Positions 22,715 through 33,545 of a stretch of DNA of 64,000 nucleotides are shown piece after piece; position 1 is the stretch's first letter; each line of letters begins with the position of its first letter. The stretch comes from Collariella sp. IMI 366227 (Eukaryota; Ascomycota; Sordariomycetes; Sordariales; Chaetomiaceae), in NCBI GenBank assembly GCA_027946355.1, contig JAPEUS010000006.1, forward strand, positions 1,364,001-1,428,000, read 5' to 3'. A program made the translations under genes and the position numbers. The notes beneath the pieces were generated by a model, which was given only the letters and a program-made list of their open reading frames with translations, ran no database searches and was not told the DNA's origin.

Positions 22715-24235
22715 TCAGAAATACCCCCCCGCTAGCACAGCAACAAACACCGCCATCAACACCATACTACCCAGGACCCCAAACAACATGCTCTGCACAA
22801 AGATGGTATCCTGAACCTGCCTCAGTGCCGGCTCCTCAATCCACACCTCCCGATCAAAGACTTTCCTGACAATATTTCTCTTCTCATACTTCACCACCCA
22901 GGGTGCCTCCTCATAATTGTTCCCAGACTCAAAGCTATCAAAAGAGTTTTTGACCGCCGAAACAATGGCGCTTTTGTCATCTTCATCCTTCTGGTTGTCG
23001 ACGTCGGAGGTGAAAAGCTCCCACGGGCGGATGTGCCGGTGGTGCAGGCCGTGGAGGACAACACACTGTATCACACCCGTCAGAAATGCTTCTGCTGTTG
23101 ATGGAATTAAACAGGAGGAGAAAGTAAAACGAGAACATACCATTCCTTTATACCCCGCCATCAACGTCGCCAGCCCAATCACCCATGGAATCGCCGCCAG
23201 CGCCCTATACCCCCTTCCCAGCACTCGACAGCGTCAGCACCATCGCCACCACAACCCCGACCAGCACCGTTCCAACTCCCAACCCACGGCCGAAGGCCAC
23301 GCGCGCCGGGTTGCCGTTGCAGATGCTCCAGCGGATGAAATTGGGGTGAGCCTCTTGGCGGAGCGTTGCCTCGGTGATGTTGGCGATCTGCCGGAGGGCA
23401 GACGGATGGGTTGTAAAGGAGAGGGCTTGGAGCGCGGCTTTTTGTTCCTGGTCTGAGATGTTGAGTTGCCGGGGGGCGTCGTCCACGAGGTAGGTTGCTA
23501 TGACCCGGTCGAGTTCGCGCCGGAAGGGTTGGATTGTGACTTCAGGCGCGTTAATGAGGAGGGAATGAAGGGGACGGTGGGACACTTACAGGGTGAATTA
23601 ATGCCCATGGCGGCAAACGCCTGGCTTGCTTGGCTGCTGTACTCACAAACTCATCCCGTCAGCACACTCTACCCTCCCCTCGCCGAACATGGACCACAAA
23701 CCCGGACGTATCACTCCCAAGCTCCGCAACCCGCTCGAAACTCTGCCCCTTGAAGACGACAGCTGCGTCCTTCGACGGCCTGCGCACCTTTTCGACATGC
23801 TCCTTCTTGATGCGCATCAGCGCATCATTTTCCATCATTTGCGTCCACTCCGGCGCCAGCGCGAGGTCAGCCGTTTTGGCATCCCGGAACCGCTTCTCAT
23901 AGTCGCGGTACCAGAGGAAGAACTGCAGGTTCTCGGCGGAATGCTCGACGTAGATGAGGTATTTCATGAAGTCACGGATGGTACAGGGCTGCGGTGGGTT
24001 CCATGTTAGTGTCCATTTGTGATTGTAAAGGGGGGGTGTGGACTCACAGGGCACGTTCCTCCCTCAATGATTCTGTCGAAGCTGAGAGCGGATGGGATTC
24101 GTGCCGAGCTTCCAGACCCGGTGGTCTTCAGGAGGTGCTAGAATTTCCATTGCTGTGAAGTGAGGTTGTGCTGCCGATGTTCCTGAGGTTCTCGATATAA
24201 GCCGGTCGGCGATATGTGAGTGGAAGGAGTCCCAT
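22715..24235 (-). CDS. RGS-domain membrane protein, RAX1-like
   Basis: RGS domains speed GTP hydrolysis by G-alpha proteins; RAX1-type members are membrane proteins that mark polarity sites. Exons 24235-24048, 23988-23702, 23636-23590, 23539-23141 and 23065-22715 give about 423 residues. The RGS core reads IRDFMKYLIYVEHSAENLQF and FLWYRDYEKRF, and continues in TIQPFRRELDRVIATYLVDD, HPSALRQIANITEATLR and HPNFIRWSICNGN. Three hydrophobic segments follow (GTVLVGVVVAMVLTL; AIPWVIGLATLMAGY; the C-terminal FGVLGSMVLMAVFVAVLAGG). Two frame changes compensate: one missing base near 24120-24140 and one extra C at 23210-23214. The Met at 24235 best fits the first coding block. Confidence 0.8.
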
Positions 24236-25707
24236 GGTGACGATCCGAGATGGTGATACCAAATTCCAAATCAGCGGTGCAAGTGTAAAACAACGCGCGA
24301 AGTCGGAGCACAAACTGAGACTGTTGGCACGGCTTGAAAGATATGGGCGCAGCCCAAGGAGTCGGTCGAACGGGCTTGGAAAGGAAGGGCCTGCCACGGG
24401 TTATTTGAGAATGAAATTTTTGCGTGTCCCTAAACAAAATACACAATAGAATGAGGAGGCTATCCAGTCGAAACGACTTCGCTCACTCGAGGTCCCGCGC
24501 CGTGCCGGAGCAACGAGGCGGCATGATGTGGCCTTGCAGGGCCAATATCCGCAGACCATGGACATCTGTGAAGTATCCGGGCAGTAAGTGGTCGGAGCTG
24601 TGTCTCTCTTTTGGAAAAGCTCAGCTGCACGCGGCCACTCACATTCCTGTGGCTCAAGCCTGCTTTCAATCCAGCCGAAGACCTCCCGCCTCGCTGGGCT
24701 CAGTCACCGAGTTTGTTTTCAAGCTGAGCTCATCTACGAATACAAATAGACTCTGATTCTCCCACAGGCGGTAGTTGTTTCAGCCCATAACCATGTTTCA
24801 GGGGCAAGGTCAACCAGTACTAGGCTGTTAGGACTCGGAACCGATCAAGAGCGGGATCATATCCGTTGTCGGGACGGCAGGGCATCAAGCAGGTATCGTT
24901 TCGTGGAGTGAAGTTTCCGAAGCCTTCCCGGATATCTGCACCCCTTCCAACTCCTCCCTGTAAAAGCAAATCACAATGCGGCAGTCAAGGGAAAGTCACG
25001 ACTGGCGAGGAGAAGCGTGCTTTGACCCATCCACGCCATCATGGGGGATGCTCAGGCGGTGATGGGGGATTGAACCGAACGCCCCTGTTCGTCCAGGTGG
25101 GGTAGATGCTTGCACAACTGCAAACGCTGATTCGCTGCTAGAGTCAAGTTCAGATCGCGTCCAGATCTCGTACCCTTGTCTTTGGGAACTTCCCCAGTCA
25201 AGACACCCTTCGCCCCAATGCGTTCTTGGCTCGGCAGTCTCAGCTGAGATTTGGCTGGGCCAATTTTCTGAGCTTCTGACCCTTCCCGCCCTCGTGAGGT
25301 CTCAGAGTGCAACAAGATAATGGATCGCTTTCCTGATTTAGCCGAGTCAATAAACGCCCAGTCCCTTGCTTGTTATGACTCGCCAGGGACTCGGGTTTAA
25401 TTCGCCGAAGGCTCTCTCCGACCACTGACATCTCAAGATTCAAGCACGAGTGCTTGAGCTCCCGGAAGAATTCGGGGTGTAAAGGTATTTCTCATCATGC
25501 TCATCATATCTCAAGTCTTCTGCAGTTTTACACGATTCTGGTACATGTACATCTGCTTTCTGATTGTTTGGCAAACAAGGTTTATACAGCTAACGATACC
25601 CCTTTGCTCATCCTAAAGATATGACAACAAGTTACAATATCTGACGACCTGAAGAGTCTTGTGCTCAATCCTGGACTTTACCTTCTTTCTCAGATTCTCT
25701 CAACCCC
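24236..25707. other. 1.5 kb intergenic region
   Basis: Lies between the 5' end of the RGS gene and the 3' end of the DUF1348 gene. No coding sequence, repeat or RNA recognised. Confidence 0.45.
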
Positions 25708-26295
25708 TCACCAATGCTTCTCACTGATATCAACTGTATCGATGTCCACCCCGTCTTTAAACCACCGCTCTTCCTCCTCAATCCTCACATCATTCCCACT
25801 CATCTGACGCTTCCTCATCAACCCGTTCTCGGCAAAAGTCCAGTCCTCCAGCCCGTAGGTCCGCCACCACTGGGCAGTCTCATCCCTCCATTCATACCAG
25901 AACTGAACGGCAATCTGTCGTCATCTGTTAGTTGATGGTCTCCCTCAGCTGGAGAGCACCTTGATAATCGAGCTCACCTTGTTATCCGTGAAAGCAAACA
26001 ACTCCTTCCTCAGACGATACTCCGTTTCGTTGGCCCACTTTTTACGGAGGAACTCAACGATCTGGTCGCGGCCCTGAAGGAAGGTATCGCGGTTTCGCCA
26101 GATCGAGTCAGCAGTGTAGGCGAATTGGATGAGCTCCGGGTTCCTGCCACCTGAGTCAATAAAGCAGTTTTAATATTGATGGGGCTGTTTTTGGAGAACG
26201 TACATTGTGTTCCACGCGTTTTGGGCTGCCTTGACCTTTTGCCGGGCGGTCTCCTCCGTGAAAGGGGGGAAAGGGGGTTTGGACTCGGTTGCCAT
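25708..26295 (-). CDS. DUF1348 protein (SnoaL/NTF2-like fold)
   Basis: Small cone-shaped alpha+beta barrel protein; members are widespread in bacteria and fungi with no settled substrate. Exons 26295-26204, 26143-25978 and 25914-25708 give 154 residues. Family motifs are KVKAAQNAWNTMNPELIQFA, YTADSIWRNRDTFLQGRDQI, LRKELFAFTDNK, IAVQFWYEWRDETAQWWRTY and GLEDWTFAENGLMRKR. Introns have GTACGT and GTGAGC donors; the second has a CTAAC branch site. Length is typical and the frame is intact. Confidence 0.9.
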
Positions 26296-27598
26296 TGTTG
26301 AGAATTGGGAGGTGATCGGTGTGTAGAACAAGTGAACAGTGATTGAAACAAATGATCAATGCTCGACGTAGTGGTTGAGGATCTATTTGCCTTACATACC
26401 CCCAATAAACGAGCCGTCCATCCCGTCCTGGGGTCCACTGGGAAGACGGGATGAATCAGCACCTACGCCTTTCGATGACAAGTACGGTACCTTTAGGTGT
26501 GGAGAATTGGTGATTGCTAAGCTTACTTAGCTTAGCGAAAGGACTCTCATGTCATTCATATGGAGCTATTTTACCCAATTAATGATAAACGGTTTGACCG
26601 GGAGAATCCACCGAAATCCTTAGACGGGTAGCCCGGAAGACCATCGGAGATGCGGGGCTCAAACCGGACTCGGAGACCGGCGAGCTACGGCCTCAACCCG
26701 GAGAGCCACGGCAGAATCTAGCACACGCCGCCACGTGGGGCAAACCCACCGACTTGTTCGCGCGTAATCTTAGAACCCTGTAATCTTTGGTTGGGCTGAC
26801 CGCGCGGAAGCAACGGAGAGGCGAGGAAAAGGCTTCGAGATTGATATGCCAATTGGCTCATCTTGAGAAGCGATGGCGCAATGTTACTCCGAAAAGCGGC
26901 ACTGCCCTGCTCAACGGTTTACCTTTGAACATCGCTTAGATGATTTCTGTGATTAAGAGCCAATACAATTCCGCGAAAGCTGTTGATGGAAGCAGCACAT
27001 GGAAGCGAGTCCACTAGAGCGACTGTGCTCACAATAGAGTGACTGTGGTGTGCCCTCCCTTAGTACCAAGTAGGCCCAACCACTTCCCCTTGAGTCTTCT
27101 GCCAGCTACAGTTATATTTGACTATGGATAAAACTAATCCCATGGTCAACTAAACTAGCAAATAGATCGTCAACAAGACTATGAACCAAACTGTCAAGTA
27201 GACCATCAGCCAGATTGTCAACTAGACTGTCAACTAGACCATCAATGACATTGTAACAAGGGTACTAATTAGATTATTGACTAGACTATCAAGTAGATTG
27301 TCGAAAAGAATGTCAACCAAACTATCAACTTGATTGTCAAGTAGATCTTTATTCGAACAGTGGCTGAGATCTAGCGATGGGGGTGTCTGGTGGGGGGGCG
27401 TGCACAGTAGCTCTAGTGGACTCGCATGGAAGGAAAGTGAAGGGATCCACCGCAGGTCAGGTACCCCTCCACCCCGCTATAGGTAAACAACTCCGAGTCC
27501 GAGATCGCCGACATCACCAACCTCAACCCAACAACACCCAGAACACTCTTTTCTCCCTCATTCCAGTTTCCAATCAAACAAAACAAACCACACACAAA
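26296..27598. other. Intergenic region containing a degenerate 12-bp minisatellite
   Basis: No gene. The minisatellite is listed separately. The region lies between two divergently transcribed genes (DUF1348 protein and peroxiredoxin). Confidence 0.5.
27145..27350. repeat. Degenerate tandem repeat, 12-bp period
   Basis: About 16-17 imperfect units of the form ATTGTCAACTAG / ACTATCAAGTAG / ACCATCAGCCAG follow one another from about 27145 to 27350. The period is clear because the GTCAA or ATCAA core recurs every 12 bases. It is noncoding, ends about 250 bases before the peroxiredoxin start, and is richer in A+T than its flanks. Confidence 0.8.
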
Positions 27599-28218
27599 AT
27601 GGCCCCTCTCAACCCCGGCGACGCCTTCCCTCCCGGCGTGACCTTCACCTACATCCCGCCCACCGGCTCTCTCGACTTGACTGTCTGCGGGCTGCCGACC
27701 AAGTACGATGCCAGCAAGGGTACATGCCCCCTTTCCTCCCTCTCTTAATAACACAAAGCTCCCAGGCGGGCTGACACAAGCTACAGAGTTCCAAAACAAG
27801 AAGGTCGTTCTCGTCGCCGTCCCCGGCGCTTTCACCCCTACGTGCCAAGAGCAGCACATCACCTCCTACCTGGGCAACTTGGACAAGCTCAAGGCCAAGG
27901 GCATCGACTCCGTCATCTTCATTGCGTCCAACGATGCCTTTGTGATGTCTGCGTGGGGCAAGGCCAACGGGATCAACGATGAATCTATTGTGAGTGTATC
28001 CCTCCCTCATGCTCTGGGTGTGCAAGAGCTAACGGAAACAGCTCTTCATGTCGGACGCCAACGCCGAGTTCAGCAGGAGCATTGGCTGGGCCAATGCCGA
28101 CAGGACGGGGCGGTATGCCGTTGTCATTGACCACGGCAAGGTGGTGTACGCCGATGCGGACACCCAGAGGGGGAGCATCGCGCACTCGGGGGCTGAGGGG
28201 GTTCTGGCCAAGCTCTGA
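27599..28218 (+). CDS. PMP20/PRX5-type peroxiredoxin (Asp f 3 family)
   Basis: Thiol peroxidase that reduces hydrogen peroxide and alkyl peroxides, often peroxisomal or cytosolic. Exons 27599-27719, 27787-27989 and 28042-28218 give 166 residues. The peroxidatic site is PGAFTPTCQEQH. Other family blocks are LDKLKAKGIDSVIFIASND, FVMSAWGKANGI, LFMSDANAEFSRSIGW and RTGRYAVVIDHGKVVY. The C-terminus is AKL; as a variant of the SKL peroxisomal signal (AKL is an accepted PTS1 form) it suggests peroxisomal import, an inference. One other Cys (VCGLPTKYD) lies near the N-terminus. Confidence 0.93.
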
Positions 28219-28692
28219 ATGTGATCTCGCAACAAAAGCATGGTGAGGCAACGGGGTATGGGGGTTGAGAAGTGGTCTTGATTCGCATCTCTGGAGCCGG
28301 GGTATACTCGGCGGTACACTCATAGAAGTCCCTCCTGCCCACTCTGCTCGTGCCCATGAATCGTCGCTTCAGACCAATGCATAAGTCGGCATTCCGTGAG
28401 CTACCCATGCAAATGTCCTATGCCCGTTACGCTGGATCCATGCAACCGGCCCTTTGAGAGAACAAGCTGGCTTGTCAACTTGCTGCGAGAGCAGAAACCC
28501 TTAATAGAACTGAGCAAAAGGTAAAAAACCGAGTTCCCGACCGACCGACTCCAGCGTTTTCCCTTCCGGCCACAGGCAAAGACCGTAAGATAACCATTTC
28601 ATTTATTGCGCTCCGCTCATGACCTGGATTCCCTTTGCCGTAAGAAGAACATCGCAACCCCCAACCGGACCAGCAACCACCAAGAGAGACGC
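28219..28692. other. Convergent intergenic region
   Basis: Between the 3' ends of the peroxiredoxin gene and RPL24. No feature recognised. Confidence 0.5.
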
Positions 28693-29494
28693 TTAGCGGC
28701 TCTTGGCGGCGACCTTGACCGGCGCACCCTTCGCACCCTGCTTGCTGGCAATCCGGCCCTGGCCCTTGGCGGCCTGAGCAGCGCCCTTGGCCTTCTCAGC
28801 CTTCTTGGCGGCCTGGGCCTCCTGCTTCTTCTCCTTGCTCTCCTTGATGGCGGCGAGGCGGGCGGCGCTGCGGGCCTCGGGGCGCATGGAGCGGCGCTCC
28901 TTGATCACATCGAGGGAAGCACCAACGATGGCACGCTGGGACTTGACCGCGCGGCGAGTGCGCTTCTTGGCAACCTCCTGTGGAGGGGGTCAGCAAGCCA
29001 TCCTGTGTGTTCCCTTCTATATCCCTTCCTCCGTATCGTCATGGGGCTTAAGCCCCTCCCATTTGTTCCCAGCTTGGAATCGGATGTAGGTAAAATCGGA
29101 AAATGCGTACCTCAGAGATACCCTTGCGGTGCTGTCTCCGGTAGAGGACGGTCCAGGCAATGCGGCGGGGGTTCTTGCGCTGGAGAAAGAGCGACTCGGA
29201 CTTGCCGTTCTGGAAACGGAAGACCTTGCTGTCGCCACGGACGTACAGCTTACCCTGTGATGAGAACACCGTCAGAATCGCTGTTTGTTGACCCAAAAAA
29301 CCTCCCCCAAAATCCCGTTGACGAATCCCCACCCCGGCCCTCGTTTGGCGTCATTGAACTCCGCGAACAGTTCTTAGGTCGATGTTGGCTTCGGGGGTGG
29401 GAATTCGTCGTTGGTCGCAATCGTAGGAGTGGGCAATTCGTACCTTGCCGGGGTAAATCCGCTGGCCGGAGAAACTATCGTCGTAAGTCCTCAT
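28693..29494 (-). CDS. rpl24: 60S ribosomal protein L24 (eL24)
   Basis: Large-subunit ribosomal protein at the subunit interface. Exons 29494-29444, 29254-29111 and 28977-28693 give 159 residues. The start is MRTYDDSFSGQRIYPGK, then GKLYVRGDSKVFRFQNGKSE, LFLQRKNPRRIAWTVLYRR and EVAKKRTRRAVKSQRAIVGA, with a Lys/Ala-rich tail (AAKKAEKAKGAAQAAKGQG). The first intron is 189 nt, long for this window, a common trait of fungal ribosomal protein genes. A short relic of the exon 2/intron 2 junction seems to be present near 60788-60835. Confidence 0.95.
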
Positions 29495-29938
29495 TTTGGC
29501 GGTTGTTGTCGAGTGTCGTTGTCGGGGATGCTTCCTCTGAGTTCAAGCTTCCGGCTCGATTTTCGCCAAATTCTTTGGTGCACGTTGTGGGATAGGGCTG
29601 CACTGTGATAGGCGGATCATGAGCCACATGGGCCCGCTTTAGCTGATCGGGTGGCTTGAGTGGGGCGCAGCCACAAGCAACATCATGAATCCCTTCGCAA
29701 CAACTTCCCGAGACTACTTGAGAACATGTTTTCTGCAAGGAGATGTAATATCTTTCTGAGAAACAGAAATGATTTAGGAAATGCAAAATTGGCCCATTTC
29801 CAGCTGCCGGCAAGCGTACTGAGGTAGTCAGTAGTGAACCTTAACCCTCTATCACTCGTCTTCAGCGCTTGTCTCTTATTCCACCCTCTGATCTTGTCAT
29901 CACCATCTTCTGGCGGCCTGTGACAAATGTATCTCGCA
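29495..29938. promoter_or_regulatory. Divergent region between RPL24 and the tRNA deaminase
   Basis: Must contain the RPL24 promoter. No ribosomal protein gene box could be assigned with confidence. Confidence 0.35.
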
Positions 29939-31500
29939 ATGTCATTCAACTCAGATAAAATAGCAGCGGTTGTACTGGAAAAGTTTGAGAAACTCCCAGC
30001 CAAGCGCAAGCCCACTGTGCGAGACAATGGCCTCCGTGAATGGGTGCCCCTTAGCGGCATTGTTGTCAAAGGTAGCTGATGTTCAAGTATCTTCTTCCTT
30101 TTCTTCATGACGCTAATTTGAAACTTCGAGGCTAGGCCCCAACATCTTGAAATGTGTGGCACTGGCGTGAGTTGATTACCAACCCTCAGCTCCACCGGCT
30201 GCTTCACTCGCTTACTCCTGCCAGAACTGGCATGAAATGTCTCCCCGCCTCCAAGCTTCAGCAGGCCAACGGAGTCGCCCTCCATGACTGGCATGCTGAG
30301 GTGCTCACCATCCGAGCCTTCAACCGTTTTCTCTTGGATGAGTGCCGGCGTCTGGCCCAAGACAGCACCGCCCAGTCAGACTTCCTCCGGCGGAGAACTC
30401 GAGAAGAACTATCATCCAACAACAGCACTTCATGGCACGCACAACCCTTCGACTGGAACGAAAACCTCACTCTACACATGTACTGCTCTGAAGCTCCATG
30501 TACGTCCCTTCCGTTTACCCACCACTCATAGCAGAAACTAACATCCCCCCAGGCGGCGACGCCTCCATGGAACTGATCATGTCTGCCCAAACCGACGCCA
30601 CACCTTGACTATCCCTCCCTCCCTCCCTCCAACACTGACCCCTCCTATCACCATCAGCACCGACGACACCACCACCACCACCGCCGCCGCCAACCTCAAC
30701 CCCCACCAACCCCATCTCCAACGGCGCCACAACCCCGAACTCCTCGGCCGCGGCTACTTCTCCCACTCGGCATCGTCCGCCGCAAGCCGTCCCGCGGCGA
30801 CGCGCCCCCGACAAACTCCAAGTCGTGCAGCGACAAGCTGACGCTGAAGCAGTGCACATCGCTACTGTCGTCGCTGACCTCGCTGTTTGTGGCGCCGGAG
30901 CGGGTATATCTTACGTCGGTTGTCCTGCCGGAGAGTCAGTACTCGGAGGTGGGGTGTCGGAGGTGTTTTTCTGCTGGTAATCATTTGCCTGGTTCCAAGA
31001 GGAATGAGGAGCAGATGATGGTGGCGGAGTTGGATGGCCGGATGGCGCCTGTAAAGGAAGGGTGTGGGGGTACGGGGTATGCGTTTCGCCCGTTCCGGGT
31101 GGACACGACGAAGAGGGAGTTTGAGTTCTCGCGGAGGGGGATACAGGGTGGTGAGGGAGAAAGCGACAACGTCAAGGTGATTGCGAGCAACCTGGCTCTC
31201 GCGTGGACCAACGACGGGGAGGTGGAAGAGGGCTTGATCGGCGGGGTCATGCAGGGGAGGAAGGCGTTTGACGTAAAGGGCGCGAGTCTGACGTCGCGGA
31301 GGAAGATGTGGGCTGCTGCTGTGGAGGTGGCGGCAGCGCTGAGGAATGAAGAGATATCGAAGGAACTGGCTAACGGGTTTTATGATGGTGTCAAGGAAGG
31401 GATATTGTTAGAAGGCAGAAGGAGCGTAAAGGAAGAGGTTAGGCAGGGTGCGTTGAAGGGGTGGTTGAGGATTACCGGCGATGGTAGTTTCAGTCTGTAA
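29939..31500 (+). CDS. tad1: tRNA-specific adenosine deaminase (TAD1/ADAT1 type)
   Basis: Converts adenosine 37 of tRNA-Ala to inosine. Exons 29939-30071, 30136-30166, 30225-30499 and 30553-31500. The zinc site is visible: the HAE proton-transfer motif in LHDWHAEVLTIRAFNRF, and the PCGDASMELIMSAQ motif formed across intron 3. Two frame changes follow: an early TGA at 30605-30607 right after DATP, where one missing base restores DATPW, and a second near 30766 between LLGRGYFSH and GIVRRKPSRGD. Total exon length agrees with two missing bases. The C-terminal half (SDKLTLKQCTSLLSSLTSLF, then ERVYLTSVVLPESQYSE) is intact. A Thr/Ala-rich linker of about 40 residues separates the motifs. Confidence 0.87.
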
Positions 31501-31718
31501 ATGGCATCGTCACGTAAACCTGCCACAGTAGAGGAGTGCCTGGGATCATCATGTTTCCTTCCTATCCCTCTTGGCCAGGCTTGGGCCTGTGCAACGAATA
31601 CCGAAGACGCCGCCGTCCGTTACCGGAAAACCAAACCATCTGTCCCTTCCAAACGAGCAGAGGGTAGATGGGCCAACAAAGTTGGGGTAGAGTTTTATTT
31701 TGCGAAAATAACGCCAGT

Positions 31719-32380
31719 TTACTCGACCTTGTTCTCGAAGTTCTCGCCGGCGACGAGGTCGGGGATGTCATCATCATCGGCCTCCTTCTCGCCCTTTTGC
31801 ATGTTCTGGTAGCTCTCAGCCAACTTACGGAGAGAGGCAAGCGAATCGGGACCAAGCTGGTTCAGAATGCCGGGGACGAGCTCGGTGAGCTCCTTGTCCT
31901 CGCCGTTGCCGTAGATGGCGAAGGTGTTGGCCGGGACGGCGGCGTGGACTACCAATTTGTCAGCAATCACTTCCTGCGCTCTCGAAGTCGGCGGTACGCA
32001 CCCTTGGGGGCGGCGAAGTGAATGACGTTGCCGTCGCTCTTGAACATGTTGACCTCCTCAATGGCCTGGATGGGCTGGACATTGAGCTTCTTGAGGCTGG
32101 CCTGGAGCTTCTTGTCGTCGCCGGAGGAGCGGGCGGGAGCGCGCTTCACCTTTCTCCGAGGGGTGCCCTTGCCACTAATCGTCACGGAAGTTCGTCAGAA
32201 TGTCTCGTCTCGTTTGATGAAATCTCGGTCATGTCGGCGGATTCGATGTCTTGACATACCCTGGCAACGAGGTGGGTTAGTCGGTCGATCCGGAGCGGGG
32301 AAGCCGACGTCAAGACGTAGCAACATACCGATGCGAGCAGAAGCGCCGAGCTTCTTGAGCCGTTCCTGAACGTCCGCCAT
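31719..32380 (-). CDS. egd1: Nascent polypeptide-associated complex subunit beta (EGD1/BTF3)
   Basis: NAC beta sits at the ribosomal tunnel exit and, with NAC alpha, shields nascent chains and guides targeting. Exons 32380-32329, a single base at 32260, 32174-32002 and 31948-31719 give 151 residues. The start MADVQERLKKLGASARIG continues GKGTPRRKVKRAPA, then IQAIEEVNMFKSDGNVIHF, VHAAVPANTFAIYGNGEDKE, PGILNQLGPDSLASLRKLAE and DDDIPDLVAGENFENKVE. The Gly-Gly after ARI can be encoded only if the lone G at 32260, between two complete introns (32328-32261 and 32259-32175), is kept as an exon. Skipping it shifts the frame, and keeping intron 2 brings a stop within about ten codons. Confidence 0.93.
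32175..32328 (-). other. Twin introns separated by a one-nucleotide exon in NAC beta
   Basis: Intron 1 (32328-32261, 68 nt) has donor GTATGT, a CTAAC branch sequence and acceptor GCCAG. One G follows at 32260. Intron 2 (32259-32175, 85 nt) has donor GTATGT, a CTGAC sequence and acceptor ATTAG. Only removal of both, keeping the G, gives the conserved RIGGKGTP reading. Confidence 0.8.
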
Positions 32381-33073
32381 GTTGGATGTGTTCGAAGATG
32401 GGGGTTGGTGGGGTGAAGCGAAGATGGCCGGGGGAGACTCGGTGAAGCTCGAGCTTGGGTCAATCAGTCAGCCTGAGGTTTGGGGCAGCTGCGGGCCGGC
32501 GCACACAAAAACAGCCTCGGTCGCAGGTCGGGAGAGCGGTTTTTGCGCGAGGAAAATTGGGCGTCGGGGACGTACTCTGTCAATCGGGGATGATTTCGGT
32601 CCTGGATTCAACCTAGGAAGTCTCGTGATAGGCCCGCGATACCTTAGCCTTGTCCGGTCGTCAGTGGTTGGAGAAATTGTGTGCGCTGGGCCCTGATATT
32701 TTTTCGCTGCCGCAATAACTTTTACCCCACTCTGCCAGCTGACCTCCCCTCACCGAGCCTCACCTTGCACGGGCTTGTTGTTTCACGGCTCTGGCCGGGT
32801 TTAGCAGCAACCCTTTGCCATTTTTATAAATTGAGCTGTGAATCTTGAATAACCTTTTACACGCCAATAATGGCAGACTACAATGTCTCGACCAAAGAGT
32901 CCAGTTCACAACCGCGGCTTACCGTGGCCCCTTGCTTCTGGTCACAGCGACAGCCGTCCAGCTATGCCATCCATATATCTTACACTCCCAAACAAATGCT
33001 CATCGTACATCCAAAGAATTCACCGTTCCTGCTGCCTACCCACACCATATCACTGACTTCCAGGCTGGGGACC
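32381..33073. other. Intergenic region upstream of NAC beta
   Basis: Holds the NAC beta promoter and the 3' flank of CBP4. A TTTATAAATT sequence near 32823 is TATA-like but far from any start. No gene. Confidence 0.4.
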
Positions 33074-33545
33074 TTACTCAGCCGGTAACCCAGCCTCCTT
33101 TCTCATGGCTTCTCTCCTCGCCTTAACCTCCTCTGCCAGCTTCACTGACTGAGCAGCGGAAGCCTGCTTTGCTTTCTCCTCCGCCTCAGCCTGAACAACC
33201 CATACTTGAATCTGTTAGCTTTGACCAAAGCCTTCGTTAAACACCCTGCGACGTACTTGGCTTGTCGGACTTGGAGTACTCCTTAAGTTTTGTGACAAAG
33301 TCATCAAAGTCTTGTTGCCGCTCAACCCTCCTCTCCAGGCTGCGCTTCTGAAGCTCGGGGTTGTATCTTTGAAACAGCTCCTCGTCTGTGGGCTGCACCC
33401 ACTTTACGAAAGCAGGGCCGCCGACGCAAATGGCACCACCACTAGATTCAGGGTGTCAGAAATTTCTGTCTCTTTCCAAGGCGGGGAGAACTCACGCGAC
33501 AATCATCTTGGCCCACAACCACCAGTTCGCAGGCTTCTTTGGCAT
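33074..33545 (-). CDS. cbp4: CBP4, assembly factor for the cytochrome bc1 complex
   Basis: Inner-membrane mitochondrial protein needed for stable cytochrome b and complex III assembly. Exons 33545-33496, 33441-33257 and 33204-33074 give 121 residues. The start MPKKPANWWLWAKMIVAGGA continues ICVGGPAFVKWVQPTDEELF, forming the single membrane span, then RYNPELQKRSLERRVERQQD, DDFVTKLKEYSKSDKPIW and VVQAEAEEKAKQAS, ending GLPAE. Intron 2 uses the acceptor TTCAAG rather than the AACAG seven bases earlier, as the KPIWVVQAEA block requires. The frame is intact. Confidence 0.92.
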
